From Dehalococcoidia bacterium (GTDB taxonomy: Bacteria > Chloroflexota > Dehalococcoidia > SZUA-161): a stretch of DNA of 11,316 nt. Both the position numbers and the translations under genes were made by a program. The notes below the pieces were generated by a model, which ran no database searches, was not told where the DNA came from, and saw only the letters and a list, made by a program, of their open reading frames with translations. Position 1 is the stretch's first letter, and each line of letters starts with the position of its first letter. The stretch is taken from assembly GCA_004376205.1 (NCBI GenBank), contig SOKG01000290.1, positions 1 through 11,316 on the forward strand, in the 5' to 3' direction. This document shows, piece after piece, positions 1 to 7,681 of this stretch.

Positions 1-1
1 C

Positions 2-1057
2 ATAGAGACCCCAGATCCTCCGGGCGGGCTCATCGACCGTGACCTGGAGACAGGGGAGCCCAGCGGCCTGCTCTTCGGCATGGACTCCTATATCAATGAA
101 CAGGTAATACCCCCCTTGAGCGAAGAGGAGCTCAGACAGGGGGTAAAGCTTGCCAATCAAAGCTTTCTCTCCTCGGGTATCACCTCGATCCAGGATGCTA
201 CGGTGACAAACGGCTTCGAGCAGTGGCAAAACTTACTTAAGCTCAAAGAGGGGGGAGAGCTTGTCCCCAGGATTTGCATGATGTTCGGTCTCCATGCCCT
301 CGCCGACCTCAAAGACAAGGGGCTACCACCCGGCTACGGCGACTCTGGGCTCAGGTTGGGCGCGGTTAAGATAACCTTGGATGAGACTAGAGGGCAGCTT
401 AACCCGTCCCAGGAAGAACTGAATGAAGGGGTCCTTACGGCGCATCAGGATGGCTTTCAGGTGGCTATACACGCTGTTGAGGAGGGAACAGTGGAGGCAG
501 CAGCCGTTGCCCTGGAATACTGCCTACATCGGTCTCCCAAGGCTGACCATCGCCATCGAGTGGAGCATTGCTCGGTATGTCCTTCCCAGTTGTTGCAGCG
601 ATTGCAGGATGTAGGTGCCGTGGTTGTTACTCAGCCAGCGTTTATTTACTTCAGCGGGGAGAGATACTTGAAGGAGGTCTCCAATACGCAGCTACCGTGG
701 CTGTATCGAACGAGGTCGTTCTTGGAGAAGGGGCTCAGACCAGCGGGGAGTTCCGATTGTCCGGTGGTGCCCCCTGACCCACTGGTTGGGCTCTGCGCTG
801 CGGTCACACGCAAGGCTGAGAGCGGGCAAGTTCTCTCTCCGGAAGAAGCTGTTTCTCCCGAGGAGGCGCTCAGGATATATACTCTGGGTGGAGCCTATGC
901 CTCCTTCGAGGAACGCTTGAAAGGAAGCATCGAAACCGGTAAGCTGGCCGATCTGGTGGTTTTGAGCGCTGATCCCACCAAGGTAGCGCCGGAGGAGATA
1001 AAGGAGATTCGAGTGGAGAAGACGATTATCGGTGGCGAAGTTGTGTGGGAATCATGA
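2..1057 (+). CDS. YtcJ-like metal-dependent amidohydrolase, C-terminal part (5' end outside window)
   Basis: The reading frame is open from the left edge, and the residues before the first ATG (position 80) fit the family (a DPPGG stretch, then GEPSGLLF). That ATG is therefore internal and the N-terminus is missing. Visible family features are the GITSIQDA strand, a lysine in VKITLD (codon 368-370) at the place of the bridging lysine, a histidine in AIHAVEE (470-472), VEHC (histidine 566-568), GSSDCPV (aspartate 755-757) and the closing GSIETGKLADLVVL strand. Family members hydrolyse amide or related C-N bonds with a divalent-metal TIM-barrel site; the substrate cannot be told. HAVEE replaces the more usual HAIGD. 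The gene converges on the yggT end with only 3 bases between stop codons and is the only plus-strand gene here, so it is probably unrelated to the others. The family call is firm; function is open. Confidence 0.88.
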   Translation: METPDPPGGLIDRDLETGEPSGLLFGMDSYINEQVIPPLSEEELRQGVKLANQSFLSSGITSIQDATVTNGFEQWQNLLKLKEGGELVPRICMMFGLHALADLKDKGLPPGYGDSGLRLGAVKITLDETRGQLNPSQEELNEGVLTAHQDGFQVAIHAVEEGTVEAAAVALEYCLHRSPKADHRHRVEHCSVCPSQLLQRLQDVGAVVVTQPAFIYFSGERYLKEVSNTQLPWLYRTRSFLEKGLRPAGSSDCPVVPPDPLVGLCAAVTRKAESGQVLSPEEAVSPEEALRIYTLGGAYASFEERLKGSIETGKLADLVVLSADPTKVAPEEIKEIRVEKTIIGGEVVWES

Positions 1058-1060
1058 CCT

Positions 1061-1327
1061 TTAGGACAAGGCTCGGACGAGCACCTCGCCGATGACTTGC
1101 AGCGCGATGATAGCCACTATCGGTGATATATCGAACATACCTATCGTAGGGATAATTCTACGTAGCGGCCCCAGAATGGGTTCAGTTAGCCGAAAAAGTA
1201 CCTGATAGACGCTAACAATAAAGCCGCTTGTGGGATTGACCATAAACCAGGATAGGACAACCCTGGCGAATATGGCGATGGTGATCACCTGTATGATGTA
1301 GTAGACAAGGATAGCAACTCCACTCAT
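1061..1327 (-). CDS. YggT family small integral membrane protein
   Basis: This 88-residue protein has two hydrophobic segments, at about residues 3-24 and 62-86. Between them lies the characteristic amphipathic stretch with LTEPILGPLRRIIP (about 47-60), which marks the YggT (Ycf19-like) family. Family members sit in the cytoplasmic membrane; their biochemical role is poorly defined, with links to osmotic tolerance and division or membrane organisation in some bacteria. The ATG overlaps the proC stop codon in an ATGA arrangement, and a GAGGG ribosome site (1334-1338) lies 6 bases upstream inside proC, so translation is probably coupled to proC. A yggS-proC-yggT order is seen in many bacteria, which supports the call. 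It is the last gene of the minus-strand run, and I see no convincing terminator hairpin after it. Confidence 0.9.
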   Translation of the reverse strand: MSGVAILVYYIIQVITIAIFARVVLSWFMVNPTSGFIVSVYQVLFRLTEPILGPLRRIIPTIGMFDISPIVAIIALQVIGEVLVRALS

Positions 1328-2136
1328 TTGGCACCCTCACTCCCCAGAAGCTTTGCTTTCTCATAAGCAGCGATGACCGCCTGGGCCATGATGGCCCGCA
1401 CCCCCCCCTCCTCCAGGCAAAGCAGACCCTCAGCGGTAGTCCCCCCCGGTGAGGTAACCCGATTCTTCAGCTCTGCGGGGTGTTTACCGGACTCCCTGGT
1501 CATATGTGCAGAGCCCATCACAGTTTGCGCTACCAGCTCCCCTGCCAGCTCGCGGGGAAGCCCGATGTGCACCGCGGCATCGATGAGCGCCTCCATAATC
1601 AGGAAGATATAGGCTGGGCCGCTGCCGCTTATCGCTGTTGCCATGTCGATATACTTCTCATCGGAGAAGTATATCTCCTTGCCCATCGCCCTCAGGATAG
1701 TCTGAACCGTATCTTTCTGCTTCTGGCTCACTGCAGCGGTGGAGGTCCACACGCTCATCCCTTCTCCGACCTGCGCCGGCGTATTGGGCATCACCCGGAC
1801 AACCTTGTCGTGTCCCAGTCCTCTTCTGATGGTGTCGATTTTAGCCCCGGCGACAATAGAGAGCACCAGTTGTTCTTCCTTCAGCTCACCCTTCAGGTCT
1901 TTCATCACCTTGGCCAGTGTCTGAGGCTTGATCGAGAGAACGACGACATCGCGATCAACGACCGCCCTGCGAATATCCCGGGCGCAATTGACCTTGTATT
2001 TTTTCCCTATGTGGGTAAGGCGAGCTTGATCGATGTCACAGGCAAAAACCGCATCGTAGCTGGTCGCTCCTTGTCTGAGAAGGGCTGAGATCATAGCCTC
2101 GCCCATAACCCCGGCCCCAATAAAGGCGATCCTCAT
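1324..2136 (-). CDS. proC: pyrroline-5-carboxylate reductase
   Basis: ProC performs the last step of proline synthesis in the cytoplasm, the NAD(P)H-dependent reduction of 1-pyrroline-5-carboxylate to L-proline. The 270-residue length is typical. A Rossmann dinucleotide-binding motif GAGVMG lies at residues 7-12. RVMPNTPAQVGEGM (114-127), SGSGPAYIF (170-178) and VTSPGGTTAEGL (227-238) are the hallmark P5C reductase motifs of the middle and the C-terminal dimerisation/active-site domain. The start is supported by AGGAG 6 bases upstream, which begins within the yggS stop codon. The 3' end overlaps the yggT start by 4 bases. No proA or proB is present, so the rest of the pathway is encoded elsewhere. 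Confidence 0.97.
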   Translation of the reverse strand: MRIAFIGAGVMGEAMISALLRQGATSYDAVFACDIDQARLTHIGKKYKVNCARDIRRAVVDRDVVVLSIKPQTLAKVMKDLKGELKEEQLVLSIVAGAKIDTIRRGLGHDKVVRVMPNTPAQVGEGMSVWTSTAAVSQKQKDTVQTILRAMGKEIYFSDEKYIDMATAISGSGPAYIFLIMEALIDAAVHIGLPRELAGELVAQTVMGSAHMTRESGKHPAELKNRVTSPGGTTAEGLLCLEEGGVRAIMAQAVIAAYEKAKLLGSEGAK

Positions 2137-2142
2137 CGCTTT

Positions 2143-2147
2143 CTCCT
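2143..2147 (-). promoter_or_regulatory. ribosome binding site of proC
   Basis: AGGAG on the minus strand lies 6 bases before the proC ATG. Its first base is the last base of the yggS TGA stop, so ribosomes ending yggS would be positioned to start proC. Confidence 0.75.
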
Positions 2148-2815
2148 CATACCACTCTTCTCTCGCCGAAAATCGCTCGACCTATCCTCACCAGCGTAGC
2201 TCCCTCCTCGATGGCGACCTCGAAGTCATCGGTCATACCCATGGAGAGGTGCCTGAGCCCCAGAGCATCCCTCAGCTGCCGCAACTGGCGAAAGACAGGG
2301 CGCACCTCCTCGGCATCGCTCACCCAGGGAGCGATGGTCATCAGCCCCTCGATTTCAATATTGGGCAACCTCCCGATTTGCCTTATTGCCTCATCGACTT
2401 CAGGTAACCCGAAGCCGCCTTTGGTTGCCTCGGCGGAAACGTTGACCTCGATGAGAACAGGCAGCTTCTTTTGACTGTGCCTGCTCAGGGTTTCCGCTAA
2501 CCTCAGCGAATCAACACTATGAATTATATCAAAAATGTCCACCGCTGTCTTGGCCTTGTTGGTTTGAAGGTGCCCCACCATGTGCCAGGTCAAGTCAGCC
2601 CTCAAGCCCTCAAGCTGCTCGATCTTGGGTTTAGCCTCCTGGACTCTGTTCTCACCGAAGTTCCTGATGCCGGCGTTGAAGGCAGCCACGATGGCGGGGA
2701 CCTCTATGGCCTTGGTCACGGCGACCAAGGTTACCTCATCCGGCGAGTGCCCCGCCCGCTCGCAAGCCCCGGCGATGCACTGCTGCAACTCTTGTACGTT
2801 ATGCTCAATATCCAT
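2147..2815 (-). CDS. yggS: YggS/PROSC family pyridoxal phosphate homeostasis protein
   Basis: This 222-residue single-domain protein has the fold-type III PLP-binding barrel of the YggS/YlmE/PROSC family. VAVTK places the Schiff-base lysine at residue 35. It is followed by NFGENRVQEA (52-61), HMVGHLQTNK (78-87), the SAEATKGGFG region (127-136), and SMGMTDDFEVAIEEGATLVRIG (191-212), which holds the phosphate-binding residues. Family members bind PLP but show no clear catalytic activity; they affect free PLP and amino/keto acid balance. The ATG is preceded by GGAG (2827-2830) at a long 11-base spacing, inside the end of the radical SAM gene, with 3 bases between the genes. The pairing with proC directly downstream is common across bacteria. 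Confidence 0.95.
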   Translation of the reverse strand: MDIEHNVQELQQCIAGACERAGHSPDEVTLVAVTKAIEVPAIVAAFNAGIRNFGENRVQEAKPKIEQLEGLRADLTWHMVGHLQTNKAKTAVDIFDIIHSVDSLRLAETLSRHSQKKLPVLIEVNVSAEATKGGFGLPEVDEAIRQIGRLPNIEIEGLMTIAPWVSDAEEVRPVFRQLRQLRDALGLRHLSMGMTDDFEVAIEEGATLVRIGRAIFGERRVV

Positions 2816-2818
2816 GCC

Positions 2819-4459
2819 TTAGCACACTCCGCACTCGTGGCAGTCTTTCGGCGGGCAGGGTTGGGTCTGAGCCCGCCGGCGTGCCTTAGCCAGCTCCTCA
2901 CTGAGATACTCAGGGGTAACGCTTGAGTCCACTACCGACCATGGCAGTGGCTCATCAAAAGGTAACTCGCGGTGTATATAGAAGTCGGCGCTGAGATTGC
3001 ATTCCTGCAGGGCCCGGCGCCACGCGGCAAGGGAGTACCCCGACATACTCGCTAAAGCTGCGCCCAGTCTGGCGTCGCCCCGGGCCAAAGTCCCCTGAAC
3101 CAGGCTCCAGCCCACGCTCTCGGCCCTGACCTCGATGCCGCTTCTGGTAAGGGCGCTCTTGATCCGGTTCATGCGGCGGTTGAGCATGCCCTCTGATGCC
3201 ATTGCCAGCCATTGGAAGGGGGTGCCCGCTTTGGGCACAAAAGGCCCTACCGTGAGGGCGATACGGCACCCCATCCTCTCGATGCGCCCCTTCAGGTTGA
3301 GAGCCAGTCTGACGATCTCCTCGATGTCATCGTCGCTCTCCGTTGGCAGGCCGATCATGAAGTAGAGCTTTATCCGCCTCAGTCCCTGCTCGGCAACATT
3401 GTCAACCGCTTCGATGATATCGCTCTCCGTGGCGCCCTTGTTGATAAACTGGCGTAGTCTCTCGGAGCCTGCCTCGGGGGCCAGGGATACAGTGTGGGTG
3501 CCGCTCTCTGCGAGGCCACGAAGGACAGCCTTGGATAGGGGCCGAATTCGCAGCGAGCTGACCGAGATCTCAGCACCCATCTGTCGCAGCCGGGAGACAA
3601 GCTCGTCTATCTCGGGGTGATCTGAGACGGCGGCCGCCAAAAGCCCTATTCTCTTGCCGTACGTAAGACCGTTCTCTGCCTGAGCCAGCAGGCTTTTCAG
3701 AGGGCGGAAGCGGAAGGGCCTAAACCAAAACCCGGCGAGGCAGAAGCGGCAGCCCCAGCCGCAGCCACGTGCGATCTCGATGAGGTACATATCGCTGAGG
3801 TCGGTGTCCGGCGTCAGAATCACCGAGGAGGTGGCTGCGGAGTCGAGGTCAGCCAGCCACTGCCGATTGACCGGATTGCCATCGTATAGCGCGGGCACAT
3901 AGACTCCAGGCACTGAAGCCAGTTCCTTGAGCAACTGGTCCTTTTTGTCTTGAAGACCCTTGGTCATGACTTCAATGAAGCGGGGCAGAATAGCCTCCCC
4001 CTCCCCGATGGCAAAGCAGTCGAAGAAGGGGGAAAGGGGTTGGGGGTTGGCAGTAACGCTAGGGCCGCCGGCGATTACCAGGGGATGGCTTTCGTTGCGG
4101 TCAGCAGCGAAGAAAGGAATGCCGCCAGCTTTAAGGAGTTGAACTACATTGAAATAATCCAGCTCGTAGGAGATGGAGAAAGCGAGGACGTCGAAGTCGG
4201 GAAGGGGCCGCTGCGATTCCAGGCTGATGGGTTCTTCAGCCCTGCGTATTTCTGGTTCCCAGAAAACCCGCTCGCAAACTATGTTTCCGTAGCTGTTCAA
4301 AAACGCATAGATGGTCTGAAAGCCGAGGCTGGACATCCCCAGGTAATAGGAGTTGGGGTAGATAAGGGCGACGTGAATCCTTCCTCCCCAGTCCTTGTGG
4401 ATAGTGCCCTTCTCTTTTTCAAGCCTTTGCCTGGCGTCCTTGATCGCTTTCCATGTCAT
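2819..4459 (-). CDS. radical SAM protein with B12-binding-like N-terminal domain and C-terminal cysteine tail, function unknown
   Basis: The protein has 546 residues. Residues about 27-165 (ALIYPNSYYLGMSSLGFQ to IAGGPS and GEGEAILPRF) resemble the Rossmann-like B12-binding domain found in front of many radical SAM enzymes. I see no DxHxxG cobalamin-ligand motif, so B12 binding is uncertain. The radical SAM core carries CxxxCxxC at Cys233, 237 and 240 (RGCGWGCRFC) and SLAPEAGSERLRQ (about 325-337), and should bind a [4Fe-4S] cluster that cleaves S-adenosylmethionine. The C-terminus ends in four cysteines (535, 540, 543, 546; CX4CX2CX2C), a possible site for a further cluster or zinc. It resembles the uncharacterised family known as TIGR03960 (rSAM_fuse_unch), a name given from memory. 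The gene lies 15 bases behind nrdJ, in the same frame, without a strong ribosome site. The substrate is unknown. Confidence 0.87.
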   Translation of the reverse strand: MTWKAIKDARQRLEKEKGTIHKDWGGRIHVALIYPNSYYLGMSSLGFQTIYAFLNSYGNIVCERVFWEPEIRRAEEPISLESQRPLPDFDVLAFSISYELDYFNVVQLLKAGGIPFFAADRNESHPLVIAGGPSVTANPQPLSPFFDCFAIGEGEAILPRFIEVMTKGLQDKKDQLLKELASVPGVYVPALYDGNPVNRQWLADLDSAATSSVILTPDTDLSDMYLIEIARGCGWGCRFCLAGFWFRPFRFRPLKSLLAQAENGLTYGKRIGLLAAAVSDHPEIDELVSRLRQMGAEISVSSLRIRPLSKAVLRGLAESGTHTVSLAPEAGSERLRQFINKGATESDIIEAVDNVAEQGLRRIKLYFMIGLPTESDDDIEEIVRLALNLKGRIERMGCRIALTVGPFVPKAGTPFQWLAMASEGMLNRRMNRIKSALTRSGIEVRAESVGWSLVQGTLARGDARLGAALASMSGYSLAAWRRALQECNLSADFYIHRELPFDEPLPWSVVDSSVTPEYLSEELAKARRRAQTQPCPPKDCHECGVC

Positions 4460-4474
4460 GAATCGTTCACATTG

Positions 4475-7066
4475 CTAGCACTTGGTGTAGCCGCAGGCCT
4501 GGCAGATAAAGCAGCCTTCCTGGAACACAAGCAGGCCACCGCAGTCGGGACATTGCCCCGCCGTATTCTTGATCTCAGCACCGCCCTTGGTCTTGCCTTT
4601 GGGGTTACCTTCCCGGTTAGCTTTGCGCTTAACCTCAACACCACTGTCACTTTGGTGCGTCTCCAGAACGCCGGCAATGGCGTCAGGGCAGGAGAGTATG
4701 GCGTGGCCCCTGTCCCAGGCAATCGAAGGGCACCTGATTCCTCTCAGGTGCTTGATGATCGATTCCACCTCCACCCCTGACCTCAGTGCTAGGGAGATCA
4801 GCCTGGTGATAGCCTCGAGTTGCGCCGAGGCACAGCCTCCCGCCTTACCCAGGGCACAGAATACCTCGCACAACCTGCCTTCCTCATCGTAGTTCACCGT
4901 TATATAGAGGTTTCCGCAGCCGGTGGCGACCTTCTCGGTGACTCCTGCAGTGGTGATCGGACGCTCTCTGGGGACTCGTTTGGCCTCCTTCTTCTCAACT
5001 AGCTCATCGGTGTCAATGCTCAGCACCTGGCTGCCGCGGCTCCTATCCCTGTAGATCGTTATGCCTTTGCAGCCCTCCTTGTAGGCCAGCATGTAGACCC
5101 GAGCTACGTCCTCCCCAGTTGAGTCGTGGGGGAAATTGACAGTCTTGGATACGGCGTTATCGGTGTGCTTCTGGAATGCCGCCTGCATCCTGACGTGCCA
5201 CTCAGGTGTAATGTCATGGGAAGTGACGAATAGCCTTTGCGCCTTTTCCGGGATACCCTCTATATCGCGTAGATTGCCTCGTTTGGCCACCTCTTGCTTC
5301 AGCTCTTCAGAGTAGAATCCCTCCCCCTTCGCTGCCTCCTCAAACAGGGGATTAACCTCTACTAGCCGTGTACCCTCCAGTATAGTGCGTGTATAGCTCA
5401 GGGCGAACAGGGGCTCGATGCCGCTGGAGCAGCCGGCGATGATGCTCAGGGTGCCGGTGGGGGCGATGGTAGTTCTGGTAGCATTTCTAATGCGGGGACC
5501 GTCACCGTTGTCATAAATGCTGCCCTCGAAGGCGGGAAACACGCCCCTCTCGTCGGCAAGCTCTTTGGATGCCTCCATAGACTCCTTGCTTACGAACTTC
5601 ATCAGCTCCTCAGCAATCTTGAGCGCTTCCGGTGAATCATAGGGTATTCCCAACTGGATAAGGAGGTCGGCGAAACCCATCACCCCGAGGCCGATCTTCC
5701 TGGTGGCCTTGGTCATCTCGCCTATCCTGGGTAGGGGAAACTTGTTGACATCTATTACGTTATCCAGGAATCTGACAGCCATTCTCACCATTTGCGCAAG
5801 CTTGGCATAATCTATATTCGTGGTGCCGTTCTCCTCGTGGACCATCTTGGATAGGTTTATCGATCCCAGGTTGCACGACTCGTAGGGCAAGAGGGGTTGT
5901 TCGCCACAGGGATTGGTGCTCTCCACACTTCCCAGCTTTGGAGTGGGGTTATCCCTGTTCACCCGGTCGAGGAACACGATGCCCGGGTCACCATTCCTCC
6001 ATGCCATATCCACAATGAGGTCGAACACTTCTCTAGCGTTGCGCTTGCTCTTGTGTTGAGTGTGAGGATTCACTAGCTCGTAGTCACTGCCGCTCTCCAC
6101 CGCCTTCATGAACTCCTCAGTCACCGCCACCGATATGTTGAAGTTGTTGAGGGAGGCGTAGTCCTCCTTAGAGGTGATGAACTTCAATATGTCGGGATGG
6201 TCAACGTTCAGGATTGCCATGTTGGCCCCCCGCCGCTTGCCCCCCTGCTTGATGACGTCGGTAGCAGCATCGAAGGCCCGCATAAACGAGACCGGGCCGC
6301 TGGCCACTCCTCCTGTGGAGCCTACCGTGTCACCCTCGGGGCGCAGTCGTGAGAAGGAGAAGCCGGTGCCGCCACCGCTCTTGTGTATTAGAGCGGTGTG
6401 CTTCACAGAATCGAAGATGGAGTCCATAGAGTCCTCGATAGGCAGCACGAAACAGGCGGAAAGCTGCCCCAGCTCGCGGCCGGCGTTCATCAGCGTTGGT
6501 GAGTTGGGCAAGAACTCGAGATTTGCCATTGCCTGATAGAACTCCTCTTCCCTGGCCTTGACGCCGGCTTTGGGGTTGTAGAGCAAATCGGCTGCGGCGA
6601 TGTGATGGGCCACGCGGCGGAACATATCTTCAGGGCTCTCGATCACCTGACCCTTGTTATCCTTTACCAGGTACCTTCTCTCCAAGACTGCCCTGGCATT
6701 GGGCGATATTCCGGCCTGGGACTTCTCGGTTTTCTTGCTCCTGACCTTGGTTTCAGGAGTTGTGGGCTGCTCCCCTTTCTCCACAAGCGGAAGAAACGTT
6801 TCGGGCCCTTTCTCGGCAAGGATGCTTCTCGCTATAGACCTGATCTCTGTCTCGTGAACAGGCCTTCTTATCTCGGGGGCGAGATGCTCCATCCCGGGCA
6901 GGGTGGGGACGCGATCCAGGCGCGCGATAACCTGGTCGGTGAGCCTCTCGATCATCTTCATGTCCGAGATGCCCTCGGATTCGGCAGAAGCGAAAATCGC
7001 GCGGGCAACCCTGTTGCGCAATGAGCGCTCGACCCTACTGTTCTTTCCCTGATTGCCGCTACTCAT
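4475..7066 (-). CDS. nrdJ: adenosylcobalamin-dependent (class II) ribonucleoside-diphosphate reductase
   Basis: NrdJ makes deoxyribonucleotides using a thiyl radical generated from adenosylcobalamin, with or without oxygen. Counting from the ATG at 7066 (863 residues), EFLPNSPTLMNAG (185-197) is followed by SACFV with redox Cys205, then SGGGTGFSFSRLRP (230-243). The STNPCGEQ stretch holds the catalytic Asn385/Cys387/Glu389 triad, ESCNLGS the second redox Cys398, and APTGTLSIIAGCSSG (535-549) the phosphate-binding loop. A TSCPD-type domain covers about 700-803. The tail has six cysteines (839, 842, 852, 855, 858, 863), probably a zinc site plus the thiol pair that re-reduces the active site. 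The N-terminal 120 residues lack a recognisable ATP-cone motif. An in-frame GTG at 7075 is a less likely start. No intein interrupts the gene. Confidence 0.96.
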   Translation of the reverse strand: MSSGNQGKNSRVERSLRNRVARAIFASAESEGISDMKMIERLTDQVIARLDRVPTLPGMEHLAPEIRRPVHETEIRSIARSILAEKGPETFLPLVEKGEQPTTPETKVRSKKTEKSQAGISPNARAVLERRYLVKDNKGQVIESPEDMFRRVAHHIAAADLLYNPKAGVKAREEEFYQAMANLEFLPNSPTLMNAGRELGQLSACFVLPIEDSMDSIFDSVKHTALIHKSGGGTGFSFSRLRPEGDTVGSTGGVASGPVSFMRAFDAATDVIKQGGKRRGANMAILNVDHPDILKFITSKEDYASLNNFNISVAVTEEFMKAVESGSDYELVNPHTQHKSKRNAREVFDLIVDMAWRNGDPGIVFLDRVNRDNPTPKLGSVESTNPCGEQPLLPYESCNLGSINLSKMVHEENGTTNIDYAKLAQMVRMAVRFLDNVIDVNKFPLPRIGEMTKATRKIGLGVMGFADLLIQLGIPYDSPEALKIAEELMKFVSKESMEASKELADERGVFPAFEGSIYDNGDGPRIRNATRTTIAPTGTLSIIAGCSSGIEPLFALSYTRTILEGTRLVEVNPLFEEAAKGEGFYSEELKQEVAKRGNLRDIEGIPEKAQRLFVTSHDITPEWHVRMQAAFQKHTDNAVSKTVNFPHDSTGEDVARVYMLAYKEGCKGITIYRDRSRGSQVLSIDTDELVEKKEAKRVPRERPITTAGVTEKVATGCGNLYITVNYDEEGRLCEVFCALGKAGGCASAQLEAITRLISLALRSGVEVESIIKHLRGIRCPSIAWDRGHAILSCPDAIAGVLETHQSDSGVEVKRKANREGNPKGKTKGGAEIKNTAGQCPDCGGLLVFQEGCFICQACGYTKC

Positions 7067-7072
7067 AGCTCT

Positions 7073-7078
7073 CACCTT
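7073..7078 (-). promoter_or_regulatory. ribosome binding site deciding the nrdJ start
   Basis: AAGGTG lies 6 bases before the ATG at 7066. The alternative in-frame GTG at 7075 is itself part of this site and has no purine-rich sequence at a proper distance, so the ATG is preferred. Confidence 0.6.
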
Positions 7079-7104
7079 GTCATTGATATCACTTTGGCTG
7101 ACGA

Positions 7105-7641
7105 CTATCGGTGTCTAGATGAGCCAGCCCTCTCTTTCCCGCTTAAGGAATTGAGGTCCTCCTTGGGAATGAGCGGCAACTGGCTTGAAGGATAGCTGCT
7201 GGCAATGAGGGTATCAACCTCCTGCTTGAGGCTGGTGATGTCGGCGAAATCGCGGTAGACGCTGGCGAAGCGAATGTAAGCAATGTGGTCCAACTCCTTT
7301 AGCCTGTCTATCACTATCTCACCGACCACCGAGCTGGGGACCTCCACCTTGCCCATGCCGAGCAGCTCGGTCTCAATGTCATCTACCAGCTTCTCCACTA
7401 TTCCGGTAGGAAGGGGGCGCTTCTCACAGGCCCTGCGTATGCCGGTGGCCATCTTCTCGCGGCTGAACTCCTCGCGGCGCAGGTCCTTCTTGATGATAAC
7501 CAGGTCGCCGGTCCGGATCCTCTCGTAGGTAGTGAACCTGAATCCGCAATCGAGACACTGACGACGACGGCGGACGGTATCATCAACCGTACGGGAGTCG
7601 GTTACCTTGGAATCTTCATGACCGCAATGAGGACACTTCAT
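7105..7641 (-). CDS. nrdR: transcriptional repressor NrdR of ribonucleotide reductase genes
   Basis: NrdR senses ATP/dATP and represses ribonucleotide reductase genes by binding paired NrdR boxes. This 178-residue protein starts MKCPHCGHEDSKVTDSR and has the zinc ribbon cysteines 3, 6, 29 and 32, followed by an ATP-cone domain (about 46-136, DLVIIKKDLRREEFSREK to YIRFASVYRDF). The usual KRDG-like nucleotide motif reads KKDL here. A tail of some 40 residues after the ATP-cone is rich in Ser and basic residues. An upstream in-frame ATG at 7710 would add 23 residues. It is rejected because that stretch holds the promoter and both NrdR boxes, and because family proteins begin at MxCPxCG. An AGGG (7650-7653) 8 bases upstream supports the start at 7641. 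nrdJ follows after 38 bases, so regulator and target form one operon. Confidence 0.96.
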   Translation of the reverse strand: MKCPHCGHEDSKVTDSRTVDDTVRRRRQCLDCGFRFTTYERIRTGDLVIIKKDLRREEFSREKMATGIRRACEKRPLPTGIVEKLVDDIETELLGMGKVEVPSSVVGEIVIDRLKELDHIAYIRFASVYRDFADITSLKQEVDTLIASSYPSSQLPLIPKEDLNSLSGKERAGSSRHR

Positions 7642-7656
7642 CGCCGATACCCTGCC

Positions 7657-7672
7657 AATCAATATATTGTGG
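7657..7672. promoter_or_regulatory. proximal NrdR box
   Basis: The perfect 10-bp palindrome CAATATATTG at 7660-7669 matches the core of the 16-bp NrdR-box consensus (roughly acaCwATATATwGtgt). It lies just downstream of the predicted transcription start and 15 bases before the nrdR ATG. It is identical to the box at 7688-7703. Confidence 0.85.
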
Positions 7673-7681
7673 CGGAAGCAT

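Noticed and set aside
1055..1095. Possible terminator at the convergent amidohydrolase/yggT ends (GCTC...GAGC)
   Set aside because: Only a 4-bp stem with no T tract on either strand; too weak to call.
1480..2088. Plus-strand open frame of 202 codons opposite proC
   Set aside because: Antisense to an unambiguous proC with all its motifs; no ribosome site or recognisable domain.
4457..4477. nrdJ and the radical SAM gene share a reading frame, separated by TAG and five codons, suggesting read-through fusion
   Set aside because: The NrdJ tail ends in the normal cysteine motif, and the following Met starts a normal-looking protein. Sharing a frame happens by chance one time in three, and no recoding signal is visible.
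3950..4780. Long plus-strand open frame of 276 codons opposite the radical SAM gene and nrdJ end
   Set aside because: It lies antisense across the junction of two well-supported genes, resembles no family I recognise, and is explained by codon bias of the opposite strand.
4475..7066. Intein or intron in nrdJ
   Set aside because: Ribonucleotide reductase genes often carry inteins, but the catalytic motifs follow each other at normal spacing and no splicing-type block is present.
7067..7075. GTG at 7075 as nrdJ start
   Set aside because: The GTG forms part of the AAGGTG ribosome site for the ATG at 7066 and lacks its own.
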